Numbered from the stretch's first letter, positions 24,071 through 33,354 are shown. The stretch is DNA of 64,000 nucleotides from Hymenobacter chitinivorans DSM 11115 (GCF_002797555.1 NZ_PGFA01000004.1:310001-374000), one strand, 5' to 3'. Numbers and translations: made by a program. The notes: generated from the sequence alone by a model not told the origin.

Positions 24071-26527
24071 ATGAAATTACTATTGTCTCCTTTTCTACTC
24101 CTAGGCCTAGCTGCGCTACCTATGAGCACTGCCCAAGGTCAAGCGCTGGACCTTACTTTTCAGACTACTGCGTTGTATCAGCCGGCAGGCACTACCGCTG
24201 CCGTTGTTCAATCTGATGGTAAGCGTGTGGTATTAGGCAATTTTACTCGCACCGATGCCGGCGTAGGTACACAATTGCTAGTGCGCTATAATGCTGATAA
24301 TACCGTTGATCAGGCGTTTTTTACTAACGTGACCACACTGCGTGGTAGTATCAGTAATGTACGTGTGCTGGCTTCTGGCAAGCTGTTACTCATCGGTGAT
24401 GGAACGGTGACCCTAAATGGAGTCGTTCGTCAAGATCTGCTGCTACTCAATGCCGACGGCACAGCTGATCCTAGTTTCGACGCAGGGTTGGCCAGTGGTG
24501 CAGGCCGGGCTCGAGTGTCGGCTGTGCAGACTGATGGTAAGATATTACTCGGCGGTACTTTTGTTACCTACAATAACGTGCCAGCCCAGCGTATTGTGCG
24601 ACTATTGCCTACGGGGGAAATAGATGCGACTTTCAGCGCGGGTACCCAGTTCAATGACACCGTTGATGAATTGACCCTGCAGCCTGATGGTAAGATTCTG
24701 GTTGGTGGTGCTTTCGACTCGCCCGCAGCAGTAGCGCGGCTACTGACCAACGGAACGCTAGACCCCAGCTTTAGCTCACCCCTGAAAACAGACGCACGGA
24801 TTTCTTTGATCGGCGTACAGCCCGACGGTAAAATTCTATTGAGCAGCTCCGTGTTCGAGCTAAACTTTCTTAACGGCAACAAGCGCATTTTAGGGCGTTT
24901 ATTGGTCAATGGCACTGCTGACCCGGCGTTTACCGGTAGTGATGTCTCTATTAGCAGTGCTAGAACACTTAATTCAAACGATGCTAGCGAGTTCATTCTG
25001 CAAACCGATGGGCGGTTTGTTGTACCACTTACCGGATCAATCAATGGTGTACCAACAAACGGCCTCGTGCGCATCAACACGAGTGGAACTCGGGACAACA
25101 GCTTTACTTCTCTCTTGCCTGGAGATATTACAGTAACCTCCCTGCAACGTGAAGCCAGCGGCCAGCTATTAGTCGGTGGAAATGGGTTTCGGCAAAGTGG
25201 CCGCCGTAATAGTCTGCTAGTACTCGGTGCAAACGGGGCCGCTGCCACTACTTTTAACCCGGTACTACTGACTGACGGAGCATTATCCAGCATTGTTCAA
25301 CAGCCTGATGGTAAGATTGTAGTCGGTGGTCGTTTCGATGAGGCGAACGGGGTAAGGGCCAATAACCTAACGCGGTTTAATCAGGACGGCAGCGTGGATA
25401 CTTCATTTCCCACCCAAACGGCTAACAGATTTGCTGTAGTCAAAGTAGGCTTGCAGCCCGATGGCAAAATACTGGCTTGCGGGACCGAGTCGGTGACAGG
25501 AAGTGCTATAACTCAGCGGTTGGTCCGGTTGTTACCATCCGGAGAGGTCGACAATACTTTCCAGGTGCCCACAGATTTGGAAGTAACGTCGTTTGCGTTG
25601 CAGCCCAGCGGTGCTATTGTCACGAGTAGCTTTTCTAGTATGAGCCGATTATTAGCTGACGGACAGCTTGACTACAGCTTTGCGGTCAGCAGACCCAGCG
25701 GTTCCATCATTGCGTTAGCTACGCAACCCGATGGCAAAATATTGGTTGGGGGCAGGTTTCAAGGCTACAATGGGGCATTCTTGTGGGCATTAGTGCGGCT
25801 TCTGCAAGATGGGAATCTTGACCCTACCTTCAGCACCCCTATTCAGACCACGGCGGAAACGACGATAAGTGAAATTCTGGTGCAGCCTGACGGTAAAATC
25901 GTAGCTGGGGGCTGGGTTAACGATACATATCCAGCCACAAGAGCGTTTGGATTGTTCCGCTTGCTACCCAGCGGGGCTACAGATAACGCCTTTTCGGCGA
26001 CCCTGCCTACTGTCAATGGCTTAACCTCCGTACGCGGGCTAGCCTTACAGCCTAATGGTCGTATTCTAGTAGCTACCTCAAACAACACACTACTGCGCCG
26101 GATGCCTGATGGAGCAATCGACAATTCCTTTAATGATGTGTTATCCAATGCCGTTGTCGAAGATATTGTGGTACAGCCCGATGGAAAAATTCTGGCAGCG
26201 GGCTCTTTTACCACTGTCGCTGGTCAACCGGTAGTGGGCCTGGTCCGCCTGATGGCCTCCAACGTGCTGCACGTATCCAACACCCAGCTTGAAGCCCGCA
26301 CCCAGGCCTGGCCCGTGCCCGCCCACCAAACCCTGAACCTTTCCCTCGACGCTACGGCTCAGCCCGAATCAGTGCAGCTGCTCGACAACTTGGGCCGCAC
26401 CGTTCTTACCCGGAAGGCTACGCAAGCTGAGTTGAAGCTTCCTTTACGGGAAGTAAAAGCCGGCGTGTATCTGCTCCGCGTAAACTACACCAGCGGCCCC
26501 GTAACGCGCCGCGTGGTGGTCGAGTAA
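24071..26527 (+). CDS. Secreted delta-60-repeat protein with type IX sorting tail
   Basis: This is an 818-residue protein with a signal peptide (LLLGLAALPMSTAQGQA). The body is about twelve delta-60 repeats with the recurrent core VQPDGKILVGG and partners such as LVRLLPSGEID and NTFQVPT, which should fold as beta-propellers. The C-terminal 80 residues form a Por-type secretion tail (PVPAHQTLNLSL ... GVYLLRVNY ... RRVVVE), which directs export by the type IX system and attachment to the surface. Codon use in the repeat region is clearly less GC-rich than in neighbouring genes, while the last 300 bases, which encode the tail, return to local composition. This suggests that the repeat body was acquired and joined to a resident tail. 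Confidence 0.88.
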   Translation: MKLLLSPFLLLGLAALPMSTAQGQALDLTFQTTALYQPAGTTAAVVQSDGKRVVLGNFTRTDAGVGTQLLVRYNADNTVDQAFFTNVTTLRGSISNVRVLASGKLLLIGDGTVTLNGVVRQDLLLLNADGTADPSFDAGLASGAGRARVSAVQTDGKILLGGTFVTYNNVPAQRIVRLLPTGEIDATFSAGTQFNDTVDELTLQPDGKILVGGAFDSPAAVARLLTNGTLDPSFSSPLKTDARISLIGVQPDGKILLSSSVFELNFLNGNKRILGRLLVNGTADPAFTGSDVSISSARTLNSNDASEFILQTDGRFVVPLTGSINGVPTNGLVRINTSGTRDNSFTSLLPGDITVTSLQREASGQLLVGGNGFRQSGRRNSLLVLGANGAAATTFNPVLLTDGALSSIVQQPDGKIVVGGRFDEANGVRANNLTRFNQDGSVDTSFPTQTANRFAVVKVGLQPDGKILACGTESVTGSAITQRLVRLLPSGEVDNTFQVPTDLEVTSFALQPSGAIVTSSFSSMSRLLADGQLDYSFAVSRPSGSIIALATQPDGKILVGGRFQGYNGAFLWALVRLLQDGNLDPTFSTPIQTTAETTISEILVQPDGKIVAGGWVNDTYPATRAFGLFRLLPSGATDNAFSATLPTVNGLTSVRGLALQPNGRILVATSNNTLLRRMPDGAIDNSFNDVLSNAVVEDIVVQPDGKILAAGSFTTVAGQPVVGLVRLMASNVLHVSNTQLEARTQAWPVPAHQTLNLSLDATAQPESVQLLDNLGRTVLTRKATQAELKLPLREVKAGVYLLRVNYTSGPVTRRVVVE

Positions 26528-26538
26528 CTGCCGCAATG

Positions 26539-26587
26539 CCCAAGCAAAAAGGCCTGAACCACCGCGGTTCAGGCCTTTTTGCTTGGG
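26539..26587. terminator. Bidirectional rho-independent terminator
   Basis: CCCAAGCAAAAAGGCCTGAA and its complement form a 22-bp stem with a 5-nt loop between the convergent delta-60 gene and the TPM-domain gene. Confidence 0.9.
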
Positions 26588-26604
26588 AAGAATACTTCGT
26601 GTGT

Positions 26605-27435
26605 TTACCAGCTGCCGCTGGCCCCGCCGCCGCCGGAGGAACCGCCCCCGAAGCCGCCGAAGCCGCCACCGCCACCGCCGCCAAAACCACCGCCGAAGCC
26701 GCCTCCGCCGCCAAACACGCCTCGGCCCCCGCTGAAGTCACCGAAGATGATGGGCGGAATCATGCCGCCCCGGAACCCGCCGCCCCGGCCGCCCCGGCCC
26801 CCGCCGCGGCTGCTGATCAGGATAAAGAGCACGATGCCGCCGACAATCAGCCAGAACATCCAGCCCGAGCCGCTCGAGTCTTCGCGCTGCTGCCGCACCG
26901 GAGCCTGCTCGGCCTGGTACTCACCCTTGGCCAGGGCAATGAGCTGGTCGGTGGCCCGGTCGAGGCCCTCGTAGTAGCGTTCCTCTTTGAACGCCGGCAC
27001 GATGGTGTTGGAAATGATGCGCTTAGCCAGGGCGTCCGGAATGGCCCCTTCCAGGCCGTAGCCGGTCTGGATGCGGGCCAGGTGCTCCTGCTGAGCCACC
27101 AGCACCAGTACGCCGTTGTTCTTGCCCTTCTGCCCGATGCCCCAGCTTTCGTAGAGGTTCTGGGAGTAGTTGGCAATGTCGTCGTCGCCGAGGCTGGGCA
27201 CGGTTACTACCGCAATCTGCGAGGAGGTGGAGTCGTTGTAGGCCACCAGCTTCCGCTCCAGGGCAGCTTCCTCGTCGGGTTGCAGCATGCCGGCCAGGTC
27301 ATTGACCAGGCGGGGCGGGTTGGGGCGGGGTGGTACCTGCTGGGCCCAGCCGGCTACGCTCAGCGTGAGCCCAACAACAAGCAGCAGGAAACGAAGCCAG
27401 TGCCGCAGCACGGGCGCAGGGGAGAGGTTGCTCAT
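26605..27435 (-). CDS. TPM-domain membrane protein (YgcG-like)
   Basis: This is a 276-residue protein with a signal peptide ending AGWAQQ, a TPM domain (LVNDLAGMLQPDEEAALERKL ... SSQIAVVTVPSLGDDDIANY ... GYGLEGAIPDALAKRII), one membrane helix (WMFWLIVGGIVLFILI), then a Gly/Arg- and Gly-rich tail of about 75 residues. The TPM domain faces the periplasm. The family pairs with LemA in many bacteria; plant relatives act in photosystem repair, but the bacterial role is unclear. The start ATG at 27435 overlaps the stop of the next gene upstream (ATGA), so the two are coupled. Confidence 0.88.
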   Translation of the reverse strand: MSNLSPAPVLRHWLRFLLLVVGLTLSVAGWAQQVPPRPNPPRLVNDLAGMLQPDEEAALERKLVAYNDSTSSQIAVVTVPSLGDDDIANYSQNLYESWGIGQKGKNNGVLVLVAQQEHLARIQTGYGLEGAIPDALAKRIISNTIVPAFKEERYYEGLDRATDQLIALAKGEYQAEQAPVRQQREDSSGSGWMFWLIVGGIVLFILISSRGGGRGGRGGGFRGGMIPPIIFGDFSGGRGVFGGGGGFGGGFGGGGGGGFGGFGGGSSGGGGASGSW

Positions 27436-27887
27436 ACGCGGGGCGGCACGGAGTCGCCGTAGGAAATAGAGTCGTCGAGCTCGTTTTTGTCGGTTTTGGC
27501 GTCGTAGGGGAAGTAGCGCTTGAGCTGCTCGCCCACCATACGCACGCCCCGCTCCAGGCCCACCACGTACTTGCCAGCCCGGAAATGTTCCAGCACGGTT
27601 TCCTTGGTGATTTCCCAGAAGTCGTCCGACACGGCCGCGTTGATGCCCGAGTCGCCGATGACGGCAAACTGCCGGGTTTGCCAGGCCAGGTAAAACAGCA
27701 CGCCGTTGCGCTGGGCGGTATTGTGCATGCCCAGCTCGGCAAACACCTGGGCGGCGCGGTCCAGGGGCTCGGGCGTGGGGCAGGTATCTTCCAGATGCAC
27801 CCGAATTTCCCCGGAGGTGGTGATTTCGGCTTGCCGGATGGCGGCCACCAACGCGGCTTCCTGCTCCGGGGTAATAGGATTGGTCAT
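27432..27887 (-). CDS. TPM-domain protein, soluble
   Basis: This is a 151-residue protein consisting mostly of one TPM domain: LVAAIRQAEITTSGEIRVHLED, AAQVFAELGMHNTAQRNGVLFYLA, FAVIGDSGINAAVSDDFW, then the C-terminal helix. There is no signal peptide, so it should be cytoplasmic or exported by an unknown route. It is the middle gene of the LemA-TPM-TPM operon. The start at 27887 is an ATG. The overlap with the downstream membrane-bound TPM gene suggests that the two products work together. Confidence 0.88.
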   Translation of the reverse strand: MTNPITPEQEAALVAAIRQAEITTSGEIRVHLEDTCPTPEPLDRAAQVFAELGMHNTAQRNGVLFYLAWQTRQFAVIGDSGINAAVSDDFWEITKETVLEHFRAGKYVVGLERGVRMVGEQLKRYFPYDAKTDKNELDDSISYGDSVPPRV

Positions 27888-27905
27888 GGTATGCTGTTTT
27901 TGGTG

Positions 27906-27972
27906 ATTCGTTTGCGGTTTTTGGCTTCGGCCAAGAAAAGGGCCAAAACCAAAAACCAGAAGCCAAAAACGA
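27906..27972. repeat. Period-7 inverted junction repeat (GTTTTTG word)
   Basis: The plus strand reads GTTTGCG, GTTTTTG, GCTTCGG, and the complementary word order runs on the other side (GGCCAAAACC, CAGAAGCCAAAAAC). It fills the gap between the LemA and TPM genes. Confidence 0.7.
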
Positions 27973-27974
27973 CC

Positions 27975-28553
27975 TTAGAACTGCACAGTGGGCGCTTTCT
28001 GCGAAGCGGCGTCGGCTTCGAAATAGGGTTTCTCCTTGAAGCCGAACATCCCGGCGAAAATGTTGTTGGGGAAGGACTTCACCGTGCCGTTGTAGTCATT
28101 GGTGATGGTGTTGAACTTGTTGCGCTCCACGTTGATGCGGTTTTCAGTGCCCTCAATCTGGGCCTGCAGCTCCTGGAAGTTGGCATTGGCCTTCAGCTCG
28201 GGGTAGTTTTCCGACACGGCCAGCAAACGACCCAGGCCGGAGCTCACCTGGCTCTGGGCTTCCTGGAATTGCTTGATGTTCTCGGGCGTCAGGTTTTCGG
28301 CCGAGAGCTGCACGCTCGTGGCCTTGGCCCGGGCATTGATAACGTCGGTCAGCGTCGATTTTTCGAAGTTGGCAGCGCCTTTCACGGTGTTCACCAGGTT
28401 CGGAATCAGGTCGGAGCGGCGCTGGTAGGCACTCTGCACGTTGGCCCACTGGGCTTTCACGGCCTGGTCTTTCGACACCATCGTGTTATAGCCGCAAGAC
28501 GATTGGCTCAGCAGCACGACCAGCCCGATTAGGTACAGAAGAAGACGTTTCAT
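27975..28553 (-). CDS. lemA: LemA-family lipoprotein
   Basis: This is a 192-residue protein with a short signal and lipobox (LLSQSSCG), then the LemA core: VKAQWANVQSAYQRRSDLIPNLVNTVKG, an Ala-rich helix, VSENYPELKANANFQELQAQIEGTENRI and YNGTVKSFPNNIFAGMFGFKEKPYF. All signature positions are intact. It is the first gene of the LemA-TPM-TPM operon. LemA proteins are long helical hairpins at the membrane with no proven biochemical activity. I chose the ATG at 28553 because it puts the signal at the N-terminus. Confidence 0.92.
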   Translation of the reverse strand: MKRLLLYLIGLVVLLSQSSCGYNTMVSKDQAVKAQWANVQSAYQRRSDLIPNLVNTVKGAANFEKSTLTDVINARAKATSVQLSAENLTPENIKQFQEAQSQVSSGLGRLLAVSENYPELKANANFQELQAQIEGTENRINVERNKFNTITNDYNGTVKSFPNNIFAGMFGFKEKPYFEADAASQKAPTVQF

Positions 28554-28747
28554 GAGAAAAGGGAATAGGGAGTTGGAAGAAAAAGAGGAAAGAAGGGTGT
28601 CAGGCAAATGGGCCCATTAGCCAAACTACCGGCCCAGGGCGCGGTTGCTGTCGGGTTCCCAGTACGAATTCAGGTCATTGCGGTTGTATTATGGTCCGCT
28701 CCCACAATGATTCACTATTTTGCGGACTTACGCATGTTTCATACCGC

Positions 28748-29746
28748 ATGAAAGCTGTTATCCCTGTCGCTGGTATTGGTTCCCGCCTGCGCCCCCACAC
28801 CCACACCCAGCCGAAGTCGCTGGTGCCGGTGGCCGGCAATACCATTCTGGGTCATATCATTGACCGCCTGCAGGACGCCGGAATTGAGGAATTCGTGTTC
28901 ATCATCGGCTACCTCGGCGAAAAAATCGAGAGCTACGTGCGCCGCTACTATCCGCAGCTGCGCTCCACCTTCGTCATTCAGGAGCCGCGCGAGGGCATCG
29001 GCCACGCCCTGTGGCTGGCCCGCGACACCTTCCGCCACGACCCGGACGGCGTGCTCATCATGCTCGGCGACACCATCGTGGACGTAGACCTGCGTCAGTT
29101 ATTGCGCACCGAGGGCAACGTGCTGGCCGTGAAGGAAGTCAAGACGCCGTCGATATTCGGGGTGGTCGAAACCAGCAACAACGGCCGGGTGACCAAGGTG
29201 ATTGAGAAGCCCCGGATTCCGAAGTCGAACTACGCTCTGGTGGGCCTCTACAAGATTGCCGACCCGGCCTGGCTGGCTTCGGCCCTGGAGCGCATCATCG
29301 AGCAGGACTTGCGCACCCACAACGAATTCCAGCTCACCGACGCGCTGATGCTCATGATTCAGGACGGCGCCCAGATGACCACCGCCCCCGTGGACCACTG
29401 GTTTGACTGCGGCCGCAAGGATTCGTTGCTCGAAGCCAACGCCAAGCTGCTGAACCGGCCCGAATTCCTGGGCAACAAGTACCCTGAGTTTCCCGACACC
29501 ATCATCATTCCCCCGGTTAGCATCGGTAAGGACTGCCAGATTTCGCACTCCATCATCGGGCCCAACGTGGCCATCGGCGACCGGACCATCGTGAAGAACA
29601 CCATCCTGAGCGACTCCATCATCGGCTCTTACTCGGAGCTGCGCCAGGCCGTGATGCACGACTGCATCGTGGGCTCGGATGCCTCATTTCGGGGCCTGAA
29701 CCACAGCCTGAACATCGGCGACAACACCGAAATCGACTACAGCTAG
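28748..29746 (+). CDS. Sugar-phosphate nucleotidyltransferase
   Basis: This is a 332-residue protein. The nucleotide-binding signature AGIGSRLRPHTHTQPKSLVPV is at residues 7-27, followed by the metal-binding Asp in LGDTIVDVD and the sugar-binding VIEKPRIPKSNYALVGLY. The C-terminal third is a left-handed beta-helix of hexapeptide repeats (ISHSIIGPNVAIGDRTIVKNT). It transfers NMP from an NTP to a sugar 1-phosphate to make activated sugar for polysaccharide or envelope synthesis. The sequence is closest in style to RmlA-long or GlmU-like enzymes, but the exact sugar cannot be fixed. The start is the ATG at 28748. Confidence 0.88.
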   Translation: MKAVIPVAGIGSRLRPHTHTQPKSLVPVAGNTILGHIIDRLQDAGIEEFVFIIGYLGEKIESYVRRYYPQLRSTFVIQEPREGIGHALWLARDTFRHDPDGVLIMLGDTIVDVDLRQLLRTEGNVLAVKEVKTPSIFGVVETSNNGRVTKVIEKPRIPKSNYALVGLYKIADPAWLASALERIIEQDLRTHNEFQLTDALMLMIQDGAQMTTAPVDHWFDCGRKDSLLEANAKLLNRPEFLGNKYPEFPDTIIIPPVSIGKDCQISHSIIGPNVAIGDRTIVKNTILSDSIIGSYSELRQAVMHDCIVGSDASFRGLNHSLNIGDNTEIDYS

Positions 29747-29747
29747 G

Positions 29748-29780
29748 GCGGTGAAATAGTGAGTTTTAGGTTCTGGCGCC
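29748..29780. repeat. GTGAA-type junction arm
   Basis: GGCGGTGAAATAGTGAGTTT followed by TAGGTTCTGGCG lies 1 bp after the nucleotidyltransferase stop. It matches the distal end of the arm at 21101 (GTGAGTT...CGTTCTGGCG). No inverted partner is seen nearby. Confidence 0.65.
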
Positions 29781-29798
29781 GCCGATAGTACAAGTAAT

Positions 29799-30440
29799 AT
29801 GACCGAGGAGTTTAAGTTTCAAACCAAGACCGAGTCGGAAGGCAAGGTGCTGATGCTGGGTGGCCGCGTCTGCGACTGGCTGCCGATTCTGGACACGCCA
29901 GCCGTGCGCGCGGTGGCCGAAGTGCAGGGCCGCATGAGCGTGCTGAACGCGCTGATCTACATCGGCTTTCAGGCCCCCGTCGATATTATCCGTGACTGGC
30001 TGACCCGGCACGATTTGCTGGTGTTTCTCTCGGCCGAGGAAGAGGCCCTGCTGCAAAAGGACAACGCCGCGCTGACCGAGCAGGAGCTGATCAACCTGCG
30101 CTGGAGCCTGGAAAGCCTCTGGGCCCTGATGTGGGCCACCGGTATGACCAACGAGCTGCAACCTACCGAGTGGTGCGGCGACGACATGGCCACGATGCTC
30201 CCGGATCTGGAGCGCAACGAGGACAACGCCAAGCTGGCCCAGCCCTTGCTGCTACGCCCCACGGAGGAGCTCTACCGCATGCTCGACTACTACTACCGCC
30301 TGCACTGGTACTGCGTGGATGAGCGCCTCAACGGCCGCGAAGCCGTAATATCGGAGAGCCTGGTGTACGAGCGACGCAAAGCCCTGGAGTGGGTCTTCAA
30401 CCGGGCCGCGGACTGGGACAACGTGGAGATGAGCACCTAG
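29799..30440 (+). CDS. DUF4272 domain protein
   Basis: This is a 213-residue cytoplasmic protein matching DUF4272: RAVAEVQGRMSVLNALIYIG, a helical middle, ESLWALMWATGMTNELQPTEW, and a C-terminal VDERLNGREAVISESLVYERRKALEW. The last motif is the family hallmark. The function is unknown. It follows the nucleotidyltransferase on the same strand and is convergent with the following lipoprotein gene, with only 10 bp between their stops. The start is the ATG at 29799. Confidence 0.82.
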   Translation: MTEEFKFQTKTESEGKVLMLGGRVCDWLPILDTPAVRAVAEVQGRMSVLNALIYIGFQAPVDIIRDWLTRHDLLVFLSAEEEALLQKDNAALTEQELINLRWSLESLWALMWATGMTNELQPTEWCGDDMATMLPDLERNEDNAKLAQPLLLRPTEELYRMLDYYYRLHWYCVDERLNGREAVISESLVYERRKALEWVFNRAADWDNVEMST

Positions 30441-30450
30441 GCGGCTCTTG

Positions 30451-31659
30451 CTACTCGTACTTGGGCGTAACGAGCGAGTAGCGCACCGCGCTGCTACTCA
30501 GCGTGTCGACATACAGCGTGAGGTGGCCACCCAGGCTGGGCGTCAAATGAAAGCGGACCTCGGTAGGCTGCCGGGGCGCCGCAAACTTGCGCAGCTGGCT
30601 CAGGCTTATCGGCCGGTGCGCTAGCAGATTGTTGCGAGTCAATACGAGCAGAACCTTATTACCCGCGTCGAACAAATAGTGGGAGCGAGTCTGGGCCAGG
30701 TACTGGTGGGTGAAGGCGTAGCCCATTTCAGCTTGCGTGCCGTGGAAGTTGAAGCGGCCGGTTTCGCGGCCATTCAGGTCGAGCAAATACGCATTAGGAC
30801 CGTTTATTTCCCGGCTGGTCAGGCCACCATCCGCGTCCAGATAGGCTGTGCCTTCGTACACGGCCAGCACCGCGTTGTCGTCTACGAGAAGTGCGCCGGC
30901 CGCCTCCCGGTCTTTGCGGGCCAGGCTTACGTGGCGGCCATCGGCATGCACTATTTCGTAGGACGTGACCAGGGTGCGGCCGTCCGGAGTCAGCGTTATG
31001 TGGTCTTTGGCCCCGAAGGCCCAGCCTTGCCTTCCAATGTGGCGCACTTTGCCGGTGGCCGCGTCTAGCAACAGCAGAGCCTCACCGCCATTGTCGGAGT
31101 CGTGCAGGTAAAACGGGACGACAAAGACCAGGGCGTTGAACCCGGGCAGGTAGCCGTAGAAATCGGGGGCCGCCGCCGCGGACTCGTTGACGTGGCCTTG
31201 GCTCATGGCGGCAGCAAAGTCGGCCTTGTGCAGCGTGGTGGCAAACCGGGACTTGCCATTGGCGGCCACTAGGCGCACGGTATATTCCACGTCGTAGCCG
31301 TAGCTGCCTTCCAGGGCCCAGGCCTCGGTCTGACCAGTGGCCACGTCGGTCGAGTCCTGCGGATTGCTGGGCACCGGCAGGTGGCGGCGGGGGTTAGTTT
31401 TGGCGCTGGTCAGCACCCGGTATTGCTGCCCCCCGAGGCTGACCAGCGGCGGCCGGTGCGTCGAATCGGTCAGGGAGTGGAGCGTCACGAAGGGCGCGGC
31501 CGTATCGGCTACGGCGGGCCCCGGGCGGCGGGCCGGCACGGCGGGAGCAGCAGATTCCGCGGGGGCGGTAGGAGCCGAGGTGGTAGCCGCGGGCTGGCGC
31601 GACTCGCAGCTCAGCAGCGCGGCGCTTAGCAGCAGGGCCGCCAAAAATGATTTGCACAT
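30451..31659 (-). CDS. Lipoprotein, probable beta-propeller
   Basis: This is a 402-residue protein with a lipoprotein signal (SFLAALLLSAALLSCES), a Pro/Ala/Thr linker of about 45 residues, then repeated strands such as ALLLLDAATGKVRHIGRQG, TLTPDGRTLVTSYEIVHADG and AVYEGTAYLDADGGLTSREI. The spacing suggests a propeller-like sensor or binding domain. I recognise no named family. The start ATG at 31659 places the lipobox correctly. It diverges from the vWA-lipoprotein gene at 31969; whether it belongs with that locus is unclear. Confidence 0.72.
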   Translation of the reverse strand: MCKSFLAALLLSAALLSCESRQPAATTSAPTAPAESAAPAVPARRPGPAVADTAAPFVTLHSLTDSTHRPPLVSLGGQQYRVLTSAKTNPRRHLPVPSNPQDSTDVATGQTEAWALEGSYGYDVEYTVRLVAANGKSRFATTLHKADFAAAMSQGHVNESAAAAPDFYGYLPGFNALVFVVPFYLHDSDNGGEALLLLDAATGKVRHIGRQGWAFGAKDHITLTPDGRTLVTSYEIVHADGRHVSLARKDREAAGALLVDDNAVLAVYEGTAYLDADGGLTSREINGPNAYLLDLNGRETGRFNFHGTQAEMGYAFTHQYLAQTRSHYLFDAGNKVLLVLTRNNLLAHRPISLSQLRKFAAPRQPTEVRFHLTPSLGGHLTLYVDTLSSSAVRYSLVTPKYE

Positions 31660-31968
31660 AGCTACAGAATAATCACCCAGGCTCACCAACAGACTCCAAG
31701 CTGGACGCTACAAGATGCGCAACGGCTGCCAGATAATCCAGCCGGTCGGGGCAATTAGGAGCCATTGGTCAGACTCATTTAGTCCGGCTGCCGCGTTTTG
31801 GCACAGTTTTAAGCCCCTGACGGGTACGGTCTTGCTCCGGTTGCCGGACCGGCGTGCGGTTTTTGCCGTAAAATTTTATAGCCTTACGTACGTTCCACCC
31901 ACAACCTGCCGGCCGTGCTGGCAGTACGCAGAGGGCGGCGCTTTGTCGACGGCTCTTAATTTGTTCGA
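31660..31968. other. Divergent intergenic region upstream of the tubulin/actin-like locus
   Basis: This 309-bp gap should hold promoters for both neighbours. A hairpin CCGGTTGCCGGACCGG lies near 31837-31852 and an AT-rich stretch AAAATTTTATAG near 31871. The sequence TTAATTTG just before the ATG is one base short of the Bacteroidota -7 consensus. No gene is seen. Confidence 0.45.
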
Positions 31969-33354
31969 ATGCATTTGACCAGTTCTTTCCGTCTGCTTCC
32001 GGCTCTGGCCCTGGCCCTGGGCCTGCTACTGTTGCCCGGCTGTTACTCCCGCAAAGATATCAAGGAGGAAACCGGGGCTGAAACGCCCACGGAGGTGCCG
32101 CCCACTGAAGCTCCCGGAGCCGTAGCGCCCAAAGAAACGCCGGCTGCGGCAGCTACTCCCGCGGCGGCCAGTGCCGGCCCGCTCACCCAGGTCAACGTGT
32201 TTCTGGAAGTGTCGGGCTCGATGGAAGGCTTTATGCCCAAAACCGGCGCCAGCGGCTCCAACACCCGCTTTCAGCAGCACGTAGCGCAGTTTTTGTCGGA
32301 AGTAAACCGCAGCCCGGCGGCCCGCAAAACCTTTCTGCGCATCAAGGAGAAGCCCTACCGCGACTCCTACCAGCAGCTCTCCCAAACCGTGCGCGGCGGG
32401 ATTCAGCAGCCGGCCAGCAGCACTGATATTCCCACGGTGCTCGACACGCTGGTGGCCAATTACTACGCGCCCAACTCGGTGAGCGTGCTGATTTCGGACT
32501 TTATCTACTCGCCCAAAAACGCCGGGGCCATTCCCTACATCAGCACCGACATTACCGACGCCCTCAACCGCGCCCAGCGCCCGGACCTGGCCGTGTCGGT
32601 GTACGGCTACGCGTCCGACTTCCGCGGCACCTACTACCCGGCCCTGACTTCGAGCGTGAAGCGCATCAACAGCTGCTGCGACACGGATATTCCCTACTAC
32701 TTCTGGGTAATTGGGCCCGCCGACGCCGTGCGGCGCTTCGATAACGCGCTGCTGGAAAAGCAGCCCGCCCAGCAGGCCCACTTCGGGGTGAAATACCCGG
32801 TGCCGGCCTCGTCCCTGCTCAGCCGCTTCCAGAACGTGGGTTCCTGGTACTACGGAGAGAAAGACGCCAGCAAACGGGCCGCCGGGGCCAGCTACCACAC
32901 CGTAGCCGTGAGCAGCGTGTCGGCAAAGGAGCCGGTGGAGTTCGTCGTCGGCCTGGATTTGAAAACGCTGCCGGGTCTGTACCGCGACGTAAAGTATCTG
33001 AAGCCCAATCTGAAACTACAGGCCCAGGACACCGACGCCAAGATTATCGACGTGTTTGCGGCCACCGACCAGACGAAAAACAGCAGCGGGGCCGAAAATC
33101 AGTACACGCATTTTGTCAAAGTGCGCGTTACCAAGCTCGGCAAAGCTGCCCGCCCGCTCCAGCTCGTGCTGCAAAACCAGCGCCCGGCCTGGATTGGGCA
33201 GTGGACCACCAAAAACGACGGCAACATCAACCAGGCCGGCGCTAAGACTTTTGCCCTAAGTTCCCTGCTCGACGGTGTAGAAGCCGTAACGACTTCCGGG
33301 CAGGACAAGGCTCCGGTTTTTACCATTCCGCTCATCCTGCAGCCGGCAGATTAA
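31969..33354 (+). CDS. Lipoprotein with a von Willebrand A-like domain
   Basis: This is a 461-residue protein with a lipoprotein signal (ALALGLLLLPGCYS), a low-complexity Pro/Glu/Ala linker (about 30-70), then a vWA-like domain whose first strand reads VFLEVSGSMEGF. The metal site E80-x-S82-x-S84 has Glu where Asp is usual. Later strands include VSVLISDFIYS and a Cys-Cys pair in RINSCCDTDIPYYFWVIG. A C-terminal beta domain follows. It should be membrane-anchored on the outer face of the inner membrane or in the outer membrane. It is the first gene of the tubulin/actin-like locus; vWA proteins occur in related predicted membrane-remodelling clusters. Confidence 0.75.
   Translation: MHLTSSFRLLPALALALGLLLLPGCYSRKDIKEETGAETPTEVPPTEAPGAVAPKETPAAAATPAAASAGPLTQVNVFLEVSGSMEGFMPKTGASGSNTRFQQHVAQFLSEVNRSPAARKTFLRIKEKPYRDSYQQLSQTVRGGIQQPASSTDIPTVLDTLVANYYAPNSVSVLISDFIYSPKNAGAIPYISTDITDALNRAQRPDLAVSVYGYASDFRGTYYPALTSSVKRINSCCDTDIPYYFWVIGPADAVRRFDNALLEKQPAQQAHFGVKYPVPASSLLSRFQNVGSWYYGEKDASKRAAGASYHTVAVSSVSAKEPVEFVVGLDLKTLPGLYRDVKYLKPNLKLQAQDTDAKIIDVFAATDQTKNSSGAENQYTHFVKVRVTKLGKAARPLQLVLQNQRPAWIGQWTTKNDGNINQAGAKTFALSSLLDGVEAVTTSGQDKAPVFTIPLILQPAD

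Noticed and set aside
31790..31815. A second sigma-54-type promoter (TTTTGGCACAG...)
   Set aside because: The -24-like box has no GC or GG at the -12 distance, and no sigma-54 activator gene is near.
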